NCBI RefSeq assembly: GCF_024763615.1
Contig: NC_077223.1
Span: 100,006,627-100,070,626 of the forward strand
Direction of reading: 5' to 3'
DNA from: Phlebotomus papatasi
Lineage: Eukaryota; Arthropoda; Insecta; Diptera; Psychodidae
Length of the DNA: 64,000 bases
In this document: positions 11,100 through 20,037 of the stretch, piece by piece
Numbering within the stretch: the stretch's first letter is position 1
How the letters are laid out: each line of letters starts with the position of its first letter
The notes under the pieces: generated by a model
What the model saw: the letters and a program-made list of their open reading frames with translations, nothing else
Database searches by the model: none
Told to the model about the DNA's origin: nothing
Translations under genes and position numbers: made by a program

Positions 11100-12818
11100 T
11101 ACGACTCATTCGGGATTTTGAACGGAATTTTTTCTCATTCAAAATTCCAAAACTCTAATCATAAAATGATTAACCAATTTGATCTTATATTTTAAATGCA
11201 AAAATCAGCTTAAATGAATCTATTAATTTCGGCACACAAACATATTCACTAGAGAAATGAGACTTAAATAGTGTATGTTTTAAATGCACCTCTTCAAGCA
11301 TCAATTAATCAAATTCTGCAAAATAGAGACAGAAAAATCAATGAATTGTGGGTGAATTGAAGAATGTTCTAAGCCAATCCGATTGCCTCATCAATATCAA
11401 TTCCACTTGGTAAAAATAGTGAACTCGCCTAATAGGAATCGATGGTGTTACAAGGTAGAAAACATGCCAGGAAAATCCCTCAAGAGACTCCAACTGATGG
11501 CTCCTTCCTTTTTTTCCCAGATTATTTGTCTGCACGAGGGATGAATTCCGAAAACCTGAAAATGACCAAGATGATTGTGCGGGTTGTTGGGTGCGGTGGT
11601 GTAAGAAAAATTCCAAAATCGATTTCCATCCCCCCAAAAATCTCATTTCTATCACCCCGGACCATAGTGCCTAAGGAATGGGAATTTCATCAAAATCCTC
11701 GAGGAACGCACAAGAGGCACAAATAATAATAATATGTAAAACAGGGCGTTTATGTCTCTATGCGAAGATTATGTTATACTCCAGCAGCCCCTTGGATGAA
11801 GTCTGGGTAGAGGAGAGGAGTTTGGGTGAGAAATCATCAAAAGCAACCGACCGAGAGAACTTCACAAAACGTTTATTGGGATCTTTCACGAGGGGTTGGA
11901 TATGTGTGTATTTTCCGGGTGGTTTCACGGACGGGGGTAGGTTGAAGGCGTAGAAGCAGAGATGGCTCGACGGTTGAAAGCTCCCATCGCAAATGATTCC
12001 ACTCTTCATACATACATAATGACGACGAATAAATACATAATACAAGGAAAAGAGAGAAAATTCTCATGTATATTCGACGCTCTTAAAACATCCTCCACTT
12101 GATGGAATAAATTCCATGCGGTGTGGAAATGAAATGAGGAGAGAAATCTCAAGGAAGACCCCTTGTCTCCTTTCTATATCTTTTTTTTTGCTGTACCACC
12201 CCCATACAGGCCACATCCCCCAACTCCCTTTGGCCCCACAAGAAAACCAGAGGGGTGGATTTGAGATGCGTAAAAAATTTCTATAAAATCATCTTAAGCC
12301 ACATGAAGCAATTTCATCAGCATCCACAATGAGTCGTTGGCTCATTTTTCGTCACCACCAAGCAAAAGCTTTGATGGTGACACGCCACTTGAGGCTAAAA
12401 TGGGAGCTTTTAATGCTTTTTTCGTGGCTCAGTGAGGAGCACTTTATGATCCACTGTTGGATTTGTACGTAAATTTATTGTCAAGTGCATTTACTCATGC
12501 TTCAAGAGTTCTTATTAAAAATTGTCTCCTTGGCTGAGATTTATATTAGAATCTCCTTAATCACCATCATTTTCTTGTTAGTACTTTTTGCCACAGTAGC
12601 TTTATTGCCTCTTCCACCAACAATATTTACAACTTTATGCTTTGTAGTAAATACCGTGAAATTACTAGTAACTCTCTGAAATGGGCTTATCCACAAAAGT
12701 TGTGAGTAATTTAATCTCACAATGTTCACGAAAATTACGCAACAAAAATTAAATATTTCGTTAAAAATTCGCCAAAGTATTTTTAAATAGAAAGTTAACA
12801 CTTAGAATTACTGTGTTA
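11100..12818. other. Unique stretch, no gene recognised
   Basis: Higher sequence complexity than most of the window. Open frames of 60-105 codons overlap on both strands between 11338 and 12067 but have no recognisable domain, no plausible splice structure and contradict each other. Could be conserved non-coding DNA; sequence alone does not tell. Confidence 0.35.
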
Positions 12819-13208
12819 TCACACTTGCACAGTAAAATTTTAATATGATTCACATTAATTGTCGCTGGTGAGAGTCCAAATGTGTAATTTGTGTGTTTCT
12901 ATCATTTTATATTCAAAATTTGATCTATTTGTTGATAAAAAGGTAGACTTGGCCCGCAAAATTTGATATAAATTGATTTATAGCATTAATTCGGAAAATT
13001 AATGCGATTTCCTCTTTTATTTTTCAATGTGAAAAATATTTATGCTTTAGGTAAGTTTAAACTTATTTGTACAGGTCAAGTCCACTTCTTTATCAATAAA
13101 TAGAAAAACCCCAAATATTAAGTGACTCAAAGACACAAATAAGATATTTGGACGCTCACAAGCGACAATTAATGTGAATCACATTAAAATTTTAATGTGC
13201 AAGTGTGA
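12819..13208. mobile_element. Foldback element with arms over 140 bp
   Basis: The left arm from TCACACTTGCAC is mirrored by the right arm ending GTGCAAGTGTGA. The outer 58 bases match at about 90 percent, and similarity continues, more weakly, almost to the centre. The whole 390-bp unit could fold into one long hairpin. There is no ORF. Single copy here. Confidence 0.75.
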
Positions 13209-13312
13209 TTTTGTTTCACATTTTGTTATTTTTACATACAAATCGGCAAATATATCACAAAATTTCTAGGAGATTGTTCACTAGATTATTTTATCCAGAG
13301 TAGGGGAGACTG

Positions 13313-13576
13313 CCCGTGTGGTTGGGGTACCCATCGGGCGCGTCCCAGGTGGCGGATAGGGAATGGCTGTAGTTGGTTTTAGAACTGGCTATAGTTTGTT
13401 TGGAAATAGCTATAGGCACGTATCGGCATCTTTGCGTCTACGAGAAGTCCTTAGTGAATACTAAACCGCGGACCACCCCAAAACCCGTGTCTCCTGGGTA
13501 AGGAGGCCTGTGCATCAGGTTTGCACCCTGTTGTCACAGTAACCTGTCAGCAAAAAAACACAACAAAGAGCCTCGG
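13313..13576 (+). promoter_or_regulatory. 5' UTR and probable internal promoter of the RTE element
   Basis: This GC-rich leader lies between the target duplication and the ORF start. Non-LTR elements usually carry their own promoter here. A tandem-like pair GGCTGTAGTTGG / GGCTATAGTTTG occurs near 13364-13402. No TATA box is evident. The role is inferred from position. Confidence 0.5.
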
Positions 13577-16500
13577 ATGTCGGACGGATTGCACCGGAAA
13601 CGACCTACGCGAGACAATGGACAAGCTGTTGCTTCAACCGCTGGTCCCGGGGTCGGAGGGCACCAGAGTAACGGAAGAGGCTCTGGAGTGACATCAGGTT
13701 TGACAAGCCTACCACGACGACAACGGCACTTCAGAATGGCTACATGGAATATCTTTTCACTCACAGGGAAGCACCAGGAGCTTAAGAGCGAAGCAAAAAG
13801 ATTCCAATTAGATATAATTGGTGTTTCGTCTACTAAGCAAAGAGGTAGTGGAACTGTGGATCTTGAGGAAGGGTGGCAACTTTTCCTGTCCGGAGTGGCA
13901 CCGGAAATGTCTGCACAGGCGGGTGTGGGGATACTCACAAGCCCTCGGCTGTCAGACAGGGTTTGTGATGTCTGGACACACAGTGGGAGAGTGATGGGTA
14001 TCAAGATCAAACTTGAGAGATCTTCCCTGGCGGTGTTGCAGGTGTACGCACCGAACGCATCGTCAGAGTACCCAGCTTTCCTAGATGAAGTGGAGGAAGT
14101 CCTGAATAAGGCATCTTCTGAAGCGGATTCAGTTGTGTTGTTTGGGGATTTCAATGCCCATGTTGGTGTTGACTCTGAGACATGGAGGGGTGTGATTGGG
14201 AAGAACGGGGATAAGAGTGAGAACCCGAACGGTAAAATGTTGCTGGATTTCTGCGCAATCAAAGGTTATTCGATCATGAATACCTTTTTCCAGCACAAGG
14301 AGATTCATAAATACACCTGGGAAGACACAAAACGAGGACTTAAGTCAATAATTGACTTTGTCCTGGTTCCCGGTGTTGATAGAAGAATTGTCCAAGACGT
14401 TCGAGTTTTTAACAGTGCTGAACTGTCAACTGATCACCACCTGCTCTTTGCAAAAATTAACCTCAACGAAGATCCTCCCGCTCTACCTAAGGGTAAGAGC
14501 AAAGTGCTTAAATGCATTAGGTGGGAGAGTCTCAAGAAGAAAGACGTTGAGGAAAAATTTGTGAAGGGCATACAGGAAAGGTTTGAACAAATTCCACAGT
14601 CTCCTTCTGACATAGAGGCTGAATGGGCCTGCTTCCAAACAGCCATTTTGGCCTCGGCTACAGAAGCTTGTGGCGTTAAGCGCATTAATGTGACGAACAA
14701 CGTGAAACGGTCATCTTGGTGGGGAACACCGGGAGTAAAAGAAGCCGTTGGAGAGAAAAAGAAGGCTTACAAGTTGTACATACAACGTAAGGATTCTGAT
14801 TCTCGTGATCGTTATGTTGAGGCGCGAAAGGCTGCAAAGCTCGCAGTTAAAGCCGCTAGAGAGGAGGCGTGGAAAAAGTTCGGTGAAAAGCTGGAGCTTG
14901 ACTATAGGACGGCAAACAAAACTTTCTGGCAAACAGTCCGAAGACTCCGAGGGAAGAAGAGCAATTCCATCCAAGGAGTAACATCCAAGGAAGGGAATCT
15001 TCTGACCAAAGAGGAAGAGGTTTTAAATCGCTGGAAAGAGTACTTCTCAGAATTGCTCAATCCTCAGCAAGGCACTGATGATGACGTACCCAGGAGTAAA
15101 GGCAGGGAGGAAAGTAGTCCTTCAGAGAGTGAAGTCCTGTATGCGATTAGTAAATTGAAGGATGGAAAAGCTGCAGGAATTGACGAAATACGTCCCGAAA
15201 TGCTAAAACTCATGGGTATAGCGGGTGTCAATTGGCTCACGCGTGTCTTTAAGGTGGCTTGGCAAAGTGGGAGAGCACCAAAGGACTGGCAAGTTGGTGT
15301 CATTGTACCCATATTCAAGAAGGGAAACAAGAAAGATTGCTCCAATTATAGGGGAATTTCCCTTCTGAGTTTGCCCGGCAAAGTGTATGCCAAAATCCTT
15401 GAGAGAAGATGTCGAGAAATAGTCGAACCCAGACTGGGTGAGGAACAATGCGGTTTCAGACCTGGTAGAAGCACCACGGATCAGCTTTTTACCCTGAGGA
15501 TGATTGTCGAAAAGGCTTGGGAGTATGCAATTCCACTCTATGCTTGTTTCATAGATTTGGAAAAAGCATATGACCGAGTACCGAGAGAACAACTTTGGGA
15601 TGTACTGCACGAGTACGGACTGGATGAAGAATTGGTAGGAGCCATTCAGTCATTGTACAGAGACTGTAGTAGCTGTGTTCGTGTAAACGGATCCAAATCG
15701 GAAGGTTTTCAAGTGAGTGTTGGACTGCGCCAAGGGTGTGTTCTATCACCATTGTTGTTCATAATATACATGGACAAGATTATGGAACGCAGTCGGGGGC
15801 GGAATGCGATTCGTATTGGGGATTTCAGGGTGAGCCATCTCCTCTATGCAGATGATTTGGTTCTTTTTGGATCTTCCGAAGAAGAGCTTCAGCGCACACT
15901 TGACCGATTTGTAAATGTTTGTGCCGAAACAGGTATGAAGGTGAACGACAAAAAGTCGGAGGTAATGGTGATTTCCCGACAATCTGTGAAATGCACTCTA
16001 CATGTTAGTGGAGACTCATTGACACAGGTGGAGAAGTTCAAGTATCTCGGGGTGTTATTCACGAGTGATGGTAGGATGGAGGCAGAACTCTCGTCGCGAA
16101 TCGGTCAGGCTTCTGCAGTAATGAGGGAGCTTGGCAGAAGCGTGTTGAGGAAGGTCGAGCTTAGTCGATCGGCTAAATTATCGGTTTTCAAAGCTGTGTT
16201 CATTCCTATTCTCACCTATGGTCATGAGATTTGGGTAATGACCGAAAGGGTAAGATCGCGAGTACAAGCTGCCGAGATGAGGTACCTTCGAGCGGTAAAG
16301 GGAATCACTCGTAGAGATCGAGTGAGGAATGTGGCCGTTCGTGAGGAACTAAGAGTCGAGGAGCTGCTTCTTCGGGTTGAGAGATCACAACTTCGATGGT
16401 ATGGACATGTTCAACGCATGAATGAAGAAAGATTCCCCAGAAAAGCTATGCAAGCCATTGTGAGGAGACCTCGGCCTCGAGGCAGACCTAGGACAAGGTG

Positions 16501-16627
16501 GCTGAATCAAATTCAGAATCTTGCCTTGGAACGCCTCGGGATCGAACCCGAACATCTTCCTGAAGTGGCGGAGGACCGACAGGCGTGGGCTGCTAGATTG
16601 GATGTCATGGGCCCGCGACCCCAATAG
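13577..16627 (+). CDS. Endonuclease-reverse transcriptase of RTE (Rex3-like) retrotransposon
   Basis: A 1016-residue polyprotein that would nick target DNA and copy its own RNA into the nick. An AP-endonuclease-like domain starts near residue 54 (MATWNIF). It has GDFNA at 190-194 and the terminal STDHH motif at 284-288. The usual catalytic Glu motif (QET/K) reads SSTKQ here, which I believe is a feature of Rex3-like proteins. The reverse transcriptase has D660 in FIDLEKAYD, the GLRQGCVLSPLLF block, and YADD at 757-760 with both catalytic Asp residues. A C-terminal region rich in Arg, ending near RGRPRTRW, is typical of this group. Length and layout match full RTE-type ORFs. The ATG at 13577 is the first in frame after the leader. 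MATWN at residue 54 is an alternative start. All visible motifs are intact. Confidence 0.93.
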   Translation: MSDGLHRKRPTRDNGQAVASTAGPGVGGHQSNGRGSGVTSGLTSLPRRQRHFRMATWNIFSLTGKHQELKSEAKRFQLDIIGVSSTKQRGSGTVDLEEGWQLFLSGVAPEMSAQAGVGILTSPRLSDRVCDVWTHSGRVMGIKIKLERSSLAVLQVYAPNASSEYPAFLDEVEEVLNKASSEADSVVLFGDFNAHVGVDSETWRGVIGKNGDKSENPNGKMLLDFCAIKGYSIMNTFFQHKEIHKYTWEDTKRGLKSIIDFVLVPGVDRRIVQDVRVFNSAELSTDHHLLFAKINLNEDPPALPKGKSKVLKCIRWESLKKKDVEEKFVKGIQERFEQIPQSPSDIEAEWACFQTAILASATEACGVKRINVTNNVKRSSWWGTPGVKEAVGEKKKAYKLYIQRKDSDSRDRYVEARKAAKLAVKAAREEAWKKFGEKLELDYRTANKTFWQTVRRLRGKKSNSIQGVTSKEGNLLTKEEEVLNRWKEYFSELLNPQQGTDDDVPRSKGREESSPSESEVLYAISKLKDGKAAGIDEIRPEMLKLMGIAGVNWLTRVFKVAWQSGRAPKDWQVGVIVPIFKKGNKKDCSNYRGISLLSLPGKVYAKILERRCREIVEPRLGEEQCGFRPGRSTTDQLFTLRMIVEKAWEYAIPLYACFIDLEKAYDRVPREQLWDVLHEYGLDEELVGAIQSLYRDCSSCVRVNGSKSEGFQVSVGLRQGCVLSPLLFIIYMDKIMERSRGRNAIRIGDFRVSHLLYADDLVLFGSSEEELQRTLDRFVNVCAETGMKVNDKKSEVMVISRQSVKCTLHVSGDSLTQVEKFKYLGVLFTSDGRMEAELSSRIGQASAVMRELGRSVLRKVELSRSAKLSVFKAVFIPILTYGHEIWVMTERVRSRVQAAEMRYLRAVKGITRRDRVRNVAVREELRVEELLLRVERSQLRWYGHVQRMNEERFPRKAMQAIVRRPRPRGRPRTRWLNQIQNLALERLGIEPEHLPEVAEDRQAWAARLDVMGPRPQ

Positions 16628-17153
16628 GGATAAGCGGTTGAAAATGAATGAATGTAGGGGAGACTGGGGCAAAATTTGTCAAAACGAAAAATTCAATATT
16701 CACTATTTTCTAAAATAAAAGAGACTCAGGCTTGAAATTTTTATTATAGATAGCCTTCATGAACCTTCTTCAACTTACAAAGTTTGAAAGGATTCGAGGA
16801 AGGATTATGTAAAATAAAAAATAATGAAATTTTGAGCATATTTTTGGAATATTTGGCGTACAGAAAATATCAATACCGTTTTAGCTCAATTTAAGCACAT
16901 TTCTCGTTAAGATAGAGAAAAATTATCTTCGACAAAGTTATAGAGTAATAAATTTCCTATAAAAATATGTCTATTTGATATTTTTAACGTTTCCGGGAGT
17001 AAAACGTCACAAATTATCCGAAGACTGACAAAATTTGCCCCAGCAATCTTGAGAATCTCCACAAAATCGACTTTTAGGCGTCTTCTATACGGGGGGATTT
17101 CGAAATGCAACCCACTGTGCTATGCACCGATGAGTCTCGGGAAATCTCCCCTA

Positions 17154-17651
17154 GTGGTTCATGCCTAAGATAAATTTTCTCCATCCTCTGTTATAAATTC
17201 TCCAAGTGTGCTCTAACTAAAATAGATAGTCTGGAAGACTTTCTATTTTATTTTGAAATGTTTCGAACGTCAATCACACAATGTTTTACAATCAAAGAAT
17301 TTGTTAAAGATAGGTAAAGTTAATATTTATGCTTGGTGACGAACACTTTATAAGGAAGAGGAGATGGGGCACACATCCTCTATATTAAAACCGTCCTACC
17401 GCAGGATTTTATCCTAATATTATTGCTAAATTAAGAAAATATCGTAAGTTTTTATTTTCCTATAAATCAAGTTTAACAATTCGACCATTAATGAAGATTA
17501 AACGATGCATTCAGAAGAGTGATCGATATCGTGTCCCCATTTCATCTGTTTTTCGACTCTTGATAACTTTGAAAATAGTTCATGAGTAAAACATCTCTTG
17601 AAATACAAAAACAAGATTTAAAATCGTTTGAAATGTCAAAATATTCGAACA
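17154..17651. other. Inner part of the interrupted element, no gene
   Basis: AT-rich sequence between the left arm and the LTR element. I recognise nothing in it. Confidence 0.4.
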
Positions 17652-17655
17652 TAAA

Positions 17656-17842
17656 TGTAGGATTTGAGAAAGGGGGATGTCGAGGGAAAACTCTCCTTTT
17701 AATTTAATAAATGGTTTAATTCAGTACTATGCAACTTCATCACGTCTCCTCCCTTGAACAGAACTCTATAATACTATTTGTTCTACTGATCGGGTACTAC
17801 GTTCCCAGTGAAATCATTCCAAATTCCAAATTCATTCCCACA
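17656..17842 (-). repeat. 3' LTR (sense orientation minus)
   Basis: 187 bp. Identical to the other LTR over about 156 bases. The remaining 31 bases at its low-coordinate end differ at six positions, one of them a single-base deletion. The ORF of the element terminates inside this LTR (TAG at 17783-17785). An AT-rich ATTTATTAAATTAAA stretch in sense orientation could serve polyadenylation. Confidence 0.85.
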
Positions 17843-18805
17843 CGGCCCTTCCTGACAATAAGTTGACCCCCGGACAACTTCAGAGTCAATCCTCATTAAA
17901 CTTTTATCATCATCAAAAGCAATCATCGAGTCTCCAGCGTTGCATGGTGTTACAGCAATTCCCAAGCATGAAAAGATCACTCCCCACTTCTTCTTTCGTC
18001 TTCTGTCCATTTTGGTAATTTTTAACGATCTTGTGTCCTTTCGGTAGATTACTCGTCTTGTGTCCTTCCTTCTTGAAATATTCAAAGTTTTTCCATTCTT
18101 TCGCTGTTTCGTCTTCAGCTGTATCTTATTTGAGATGTCCTTACGCTCGCATCTTCTGTTTCTTGATCTCGTCTTCTTTGGTGAACATGAGGCGATCTCG
18201 TCTTCAACTTCTGCATGTAATTTTTCCACTACTTCAGACTCATATTCTTCGTATGGTATCAGTTTGATCCAATTCTCATCTTCAGAGTCATCTTTTTTCG
18301 TCATTTCCGTCTTATTAGTTTCATCTTCACACTCGTCGTAGACATCTTTAGTTTCATCTTCATCAACCAATTTCTCCTTATCATTCACATATTCGTCACA
18401 TCGAATCTGCATAATCCAATTGTCATCATCAAAGATTTCTTCCTTCGTATTTTCCATATTTGGAGTTTCGTCTCCATCCTTGTCCTGAACCAACATTTGA
18501 AGCATCCTTGGGACACCCTTTTCTTTATTGATCTTTAGTTCACTCTTCTGGAAATCAATTAAAGCTTCATCATGTTGCACAATGCGCAGTGCAAGCTCTT
18601 TTTCACTTCCAACACAAGACAAATTTCTCTTCACGCATTGATTGATAAGTCCTTTCTTCGTCAAAAAGTCCAATAATTCGTCGTATTGCACAATTCGTCG
18701 TGCAAGATCCATTTTCTTCCCATTGCAAGGCAAATTTCTCTTCTCACATTCTTTCACAAGTCCACACTTGGTAAGGCAAGTAACCAATTCCTTAAAGCTT
18801 CTCAT
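17783..18805 (-). CDS. SAP-repeat protein encoded in LTR element, function unknown
   Basis: A 340-residue protein in five parts. Residues about 4-40 and 44-80 are two copies of a helix-extended-helix unit with the pattern Leu, Lys-Arg-Asn-Leu-(Pro/Ser)-Cys, Gly, then Leu-Ala-(Arg/Leu)-Arg-Ile-Val. This fits the SAP DNA-binding motif (LKxxGLxxxGxKxxLxxRL). Residues about 90-205 are strongly acidic and include two similar DDNWIMQI / DENWIKLI segments. Residues about 205-270 are strongly basic and look nucleic-acid binding or nuclear-localising. Next come a hydrophobic run (IFSCLGIAVTPC, near 281-292) and a Cys-containing tail whose last 20 or so residues are encoded by the LTR. It lacks CCHC knuckles and any enzyme motif. 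It could act as a Gag substitute that binds element nucleic acid, or be a captured host gene. Both are guesses. The ATG at 18803-18805 is the first in frame after the repeat array. Confidence 0.7.
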   Translation of the reverse strand: MRSFKELVTCLTKCGLVKECEKRNLPCNGKKMDLARRIVQYDELLDFLTKKGLINQCVKRNLSCVGSEKELALRIVQHDEALIDFQKSELKINKEKGVPRMLQMLVQDKDGDETPNMENTKEEIFDDDNWIMQIRCDEYVNDKEKLVDEDETKDVYDECEDETNKTEMTKKDDSEDENWIKLIPYEEYESEVVEKLHAEVEDEIASCSPKKTRSRNRRCERKDISNKIQLKTKQRKNGKTLNISRRKDTRRVIYRKDTRSLKITKMDRRRKKKWGVIFSCLGIAVTPCNAGDSMIAFDDDKSLMRIDSEVVRGSTYCQEGPCGNEFGIWNDFTGNVVPDQ

Positions 18806-18830
18806 CTTTCGTCATTCGTTCTACAGTTAT

Positions 18831-19343
18831 CGTCTTTCGTGTTCTTGTAACTCTTTTGCCGTTACTATCCTTCGTCTTCTTGTACCTCTTCAGCAGATAC
18901 CGTCTTTCATCTTCTTACAACTCTTTAGCAGTTACCGTCTTTCGTCTTCTTGTAACTCTTCAGCAGTTGCCGTCTTTCGTCTTCGTAACTCTTCCGCAGT
19001 TACGGTCTTTCGTCTTCTTGTAACTCTTCAGCAGTTACTATCCTTCGTCTTCTTGTACCTCTTCAGTAGATACCGTCTTTCGTCTTCTTGCAACTCTTTA
19101 GCAGTTACCGTCTTTCGTCTTCTTGTAACTCTTCAGCAGTTGCCGTCTTTCGTCTTCTTGTACCTCTTCAGCAGATACCGTCTTTCGTCTTCTTGCAACT
19201 CTTTAGCAGTTACCGTCTTTCGTCTTCTTGTAACTCTTCAGTAGATACCGTCTTTCGTCTTCTTGCAACTCTTTAGCAGTTACCGTCTTTCGTCTTCTTG
19301 TAACTCTTCAGCAGTTGCCGTCTTTCGTCTTCGTAACTCTTCG
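18831..19343 (-). repeat. Tandem 35-bp units in the leader of the LTR element
   Basis: Fourteen full units and one partial unit; most are 35 bp, and the fifth is 33 bp. On the plus strand each reads like CGTCTTTCGTCTTCTTG followed by TAACTCTTCAGCAGTTAC. Three sub-types (ending TACCTCTTCAGCAGATAC, CAACTCTTTAGCAGTTAC, TAACTCTTCAGCAGTTGC) follow each other repeatedly, giving a 105-bp higher-order unit. The array lies between the primer site and the ORF, so it would be untranslated leader. Long plus-strand frames across it are an artefact of the repeat. Confidence 0.9.
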
Positions 19344-19518
19344 TTCTCACTTCTTGTGCTTTTGCACCGTCTTTTCACCTATAATTGTTCTTTTCACGTC
19401 TTCTACTTCATATCACGTCTTTTCACTAATTTTTCATCGTTTTTCTCCACTCATTTTTTTTATCGGCCTCCTCAAAATTCCACGTCTTTTTTGTTTTTCC
19501 CAGCAATATTCTATCCCC

Positions 19519-19536
19519 ATCCCGGTTGAGCCCCCA
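19519..19536 (-). other. Primer-binding site candidate, tRNA-Pro-like
   Basis: On the minus strand the 18 bases abutting the 5' LTR read TGGGGGCTCAACCGGGAT. This differs at two positions from the complement of the common tRNA-Pro 3' end (ATCCCGGACGAGCCCCCA). The start with TGG and the direct contact with the LTR are what a primer site needs, and they fix the sense strand as minus. Confidence 0.7.
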
Positions 19537-19722
19537 TGTAGGATTCAAAAAGGAGGATATTGAGGGAAAACTCTCCTTTTAATTTAATAAATGGTTTAAT
19601 TCAGTACTATGCAACTTCATCACGTCTCCTCCCTTGAACAGAACTCTATAATACTATTTGTTCTACTGATCGGGTACTACGTTCCCAGTGAAATCATTCC
19701 AAATTCCAAATTCATTCCCACA
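19537..19722 (-). repeat. 5' LTR (sense orientation minus)
   Basis: 186 bp, TG...CA, followed by TAAA target duplication at 19723-19726. It shares a block of about 156 identical bases with the 3' LTR. The differing 30 bases lie next to the primer site. Confidence 0.85.
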
Positions 19723-20037
19723 TAAATAAATTGAGCTTTCGAAGAGGGAGATTTCAAGCGCCGAAAGATAGGCAAAAATGCACCGGTCTAAAGCTCAGTG
19801 GGGGATTTTTGTGTCAAAATGGCGGTTTCGAAATAAAATCCCCCCGTTTAGATGCTCCCTTAGAAAATGATTCGAAAATCACATTTCTTTCGAAATAGAG
19901 GAAAATAGTCTTCTGCAATGTTGTAGAGCAGTAAATTTCCTATAAGAATATGCTCATTATAAAACGTTTAAGTTTTCTCAGAGCTCGTGAAAGAATTAAA
20001 TATTACGTTTAGACAAGTTTTGCCCCAGTCTCCCTTA

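Larger units (their letters stand above)
13300..16666 (+). mobile_element. Full-length RTE-clade (Rex3-like) non-LTR retrotransposon
   Basis: The element (13313-16653) has a GC-rich 5' leader of about 264 bp, one long intact ORF (13577-16627) and a 3' UTR of only about 26 bp ending in a short ATGA-type tandem repeat. That architecture is typical of the RTE clade. A 13-bp direct repeat, GTAGGGGAGACTG, flanks it at 13300-13312 and 16654-16666 and is the expected target duplication. The duplicated bases are the left tip of the GGGGAGACTGGGGC element that continues at 16667, so this retrotransposon landed in that tip. No stop or frameshift is visible, so it may be autonomous and young. Base composition is clearly richer in GC than the flanks. 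Confidence 0.9.
17656..19722 (-). mobile_element. Non-autonomous LTR retroelement carrying a SAP-domain ORF
   Basis: Direct repeats of 187 and 186 bp, both starting TG and ending CA, bound a 1694-bp interior. TAAA duplications lie at 17652-17655 and 19723-19726. On the minus strand, an 18-base primer-site candidate follows the 5' LTR directly. The order is then a leader of tandem 35-bp units, one 340-codon ORF, a short purine-rich tract (near 17843-17855) and the 3' LTR. No protease, reverse transcriptase, RNase H or integrase can be found, so it needs enzymes from another element. It is larger than a TRIM and differs from a LARD in having a coding frame. I do not know a described family with this layout. 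Confidence 0.8.
16657..20035. mobile_element. GGGAGACTGGGGC inverted-repeat element, interrupted copy
   Basis: The left tip reads GGGGAGACTGGGGCAAAA (16657) and the right tip TTTTGCCCCAGTCTCCCT (to 20035), with TA outside each. About 390 bp of the left part and 175 bp of the right part match the compact copy at 52039-52631. The middle here holds extra inverted sequence (near 17075-17153 and 19775-19862, both with GGGGGGATTT-type motifs) and the LTR element at 17656-19722. The left tip was itself the target of the RTE retrotransposon. Confidence 0.7.

Noticed and set aside
13534..14262. 242-codon minus-strand frame
   Set aside because: Antisense shadow of the RTE polyprotein N-terminus; no independent motif.
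18831..19343. CRISPR array
   Set aside because: The 35-bp units are contiguous without spacers and lie in a eukaryotic retroelement leader.
18031..19563. Long plus-strand frames (up to 200 codons) rich in Leu, Ser and Phe
   Set aside because: They read the antisense of the SAP ORF and the 35-bp tandem array; repetition with few stops explains them.
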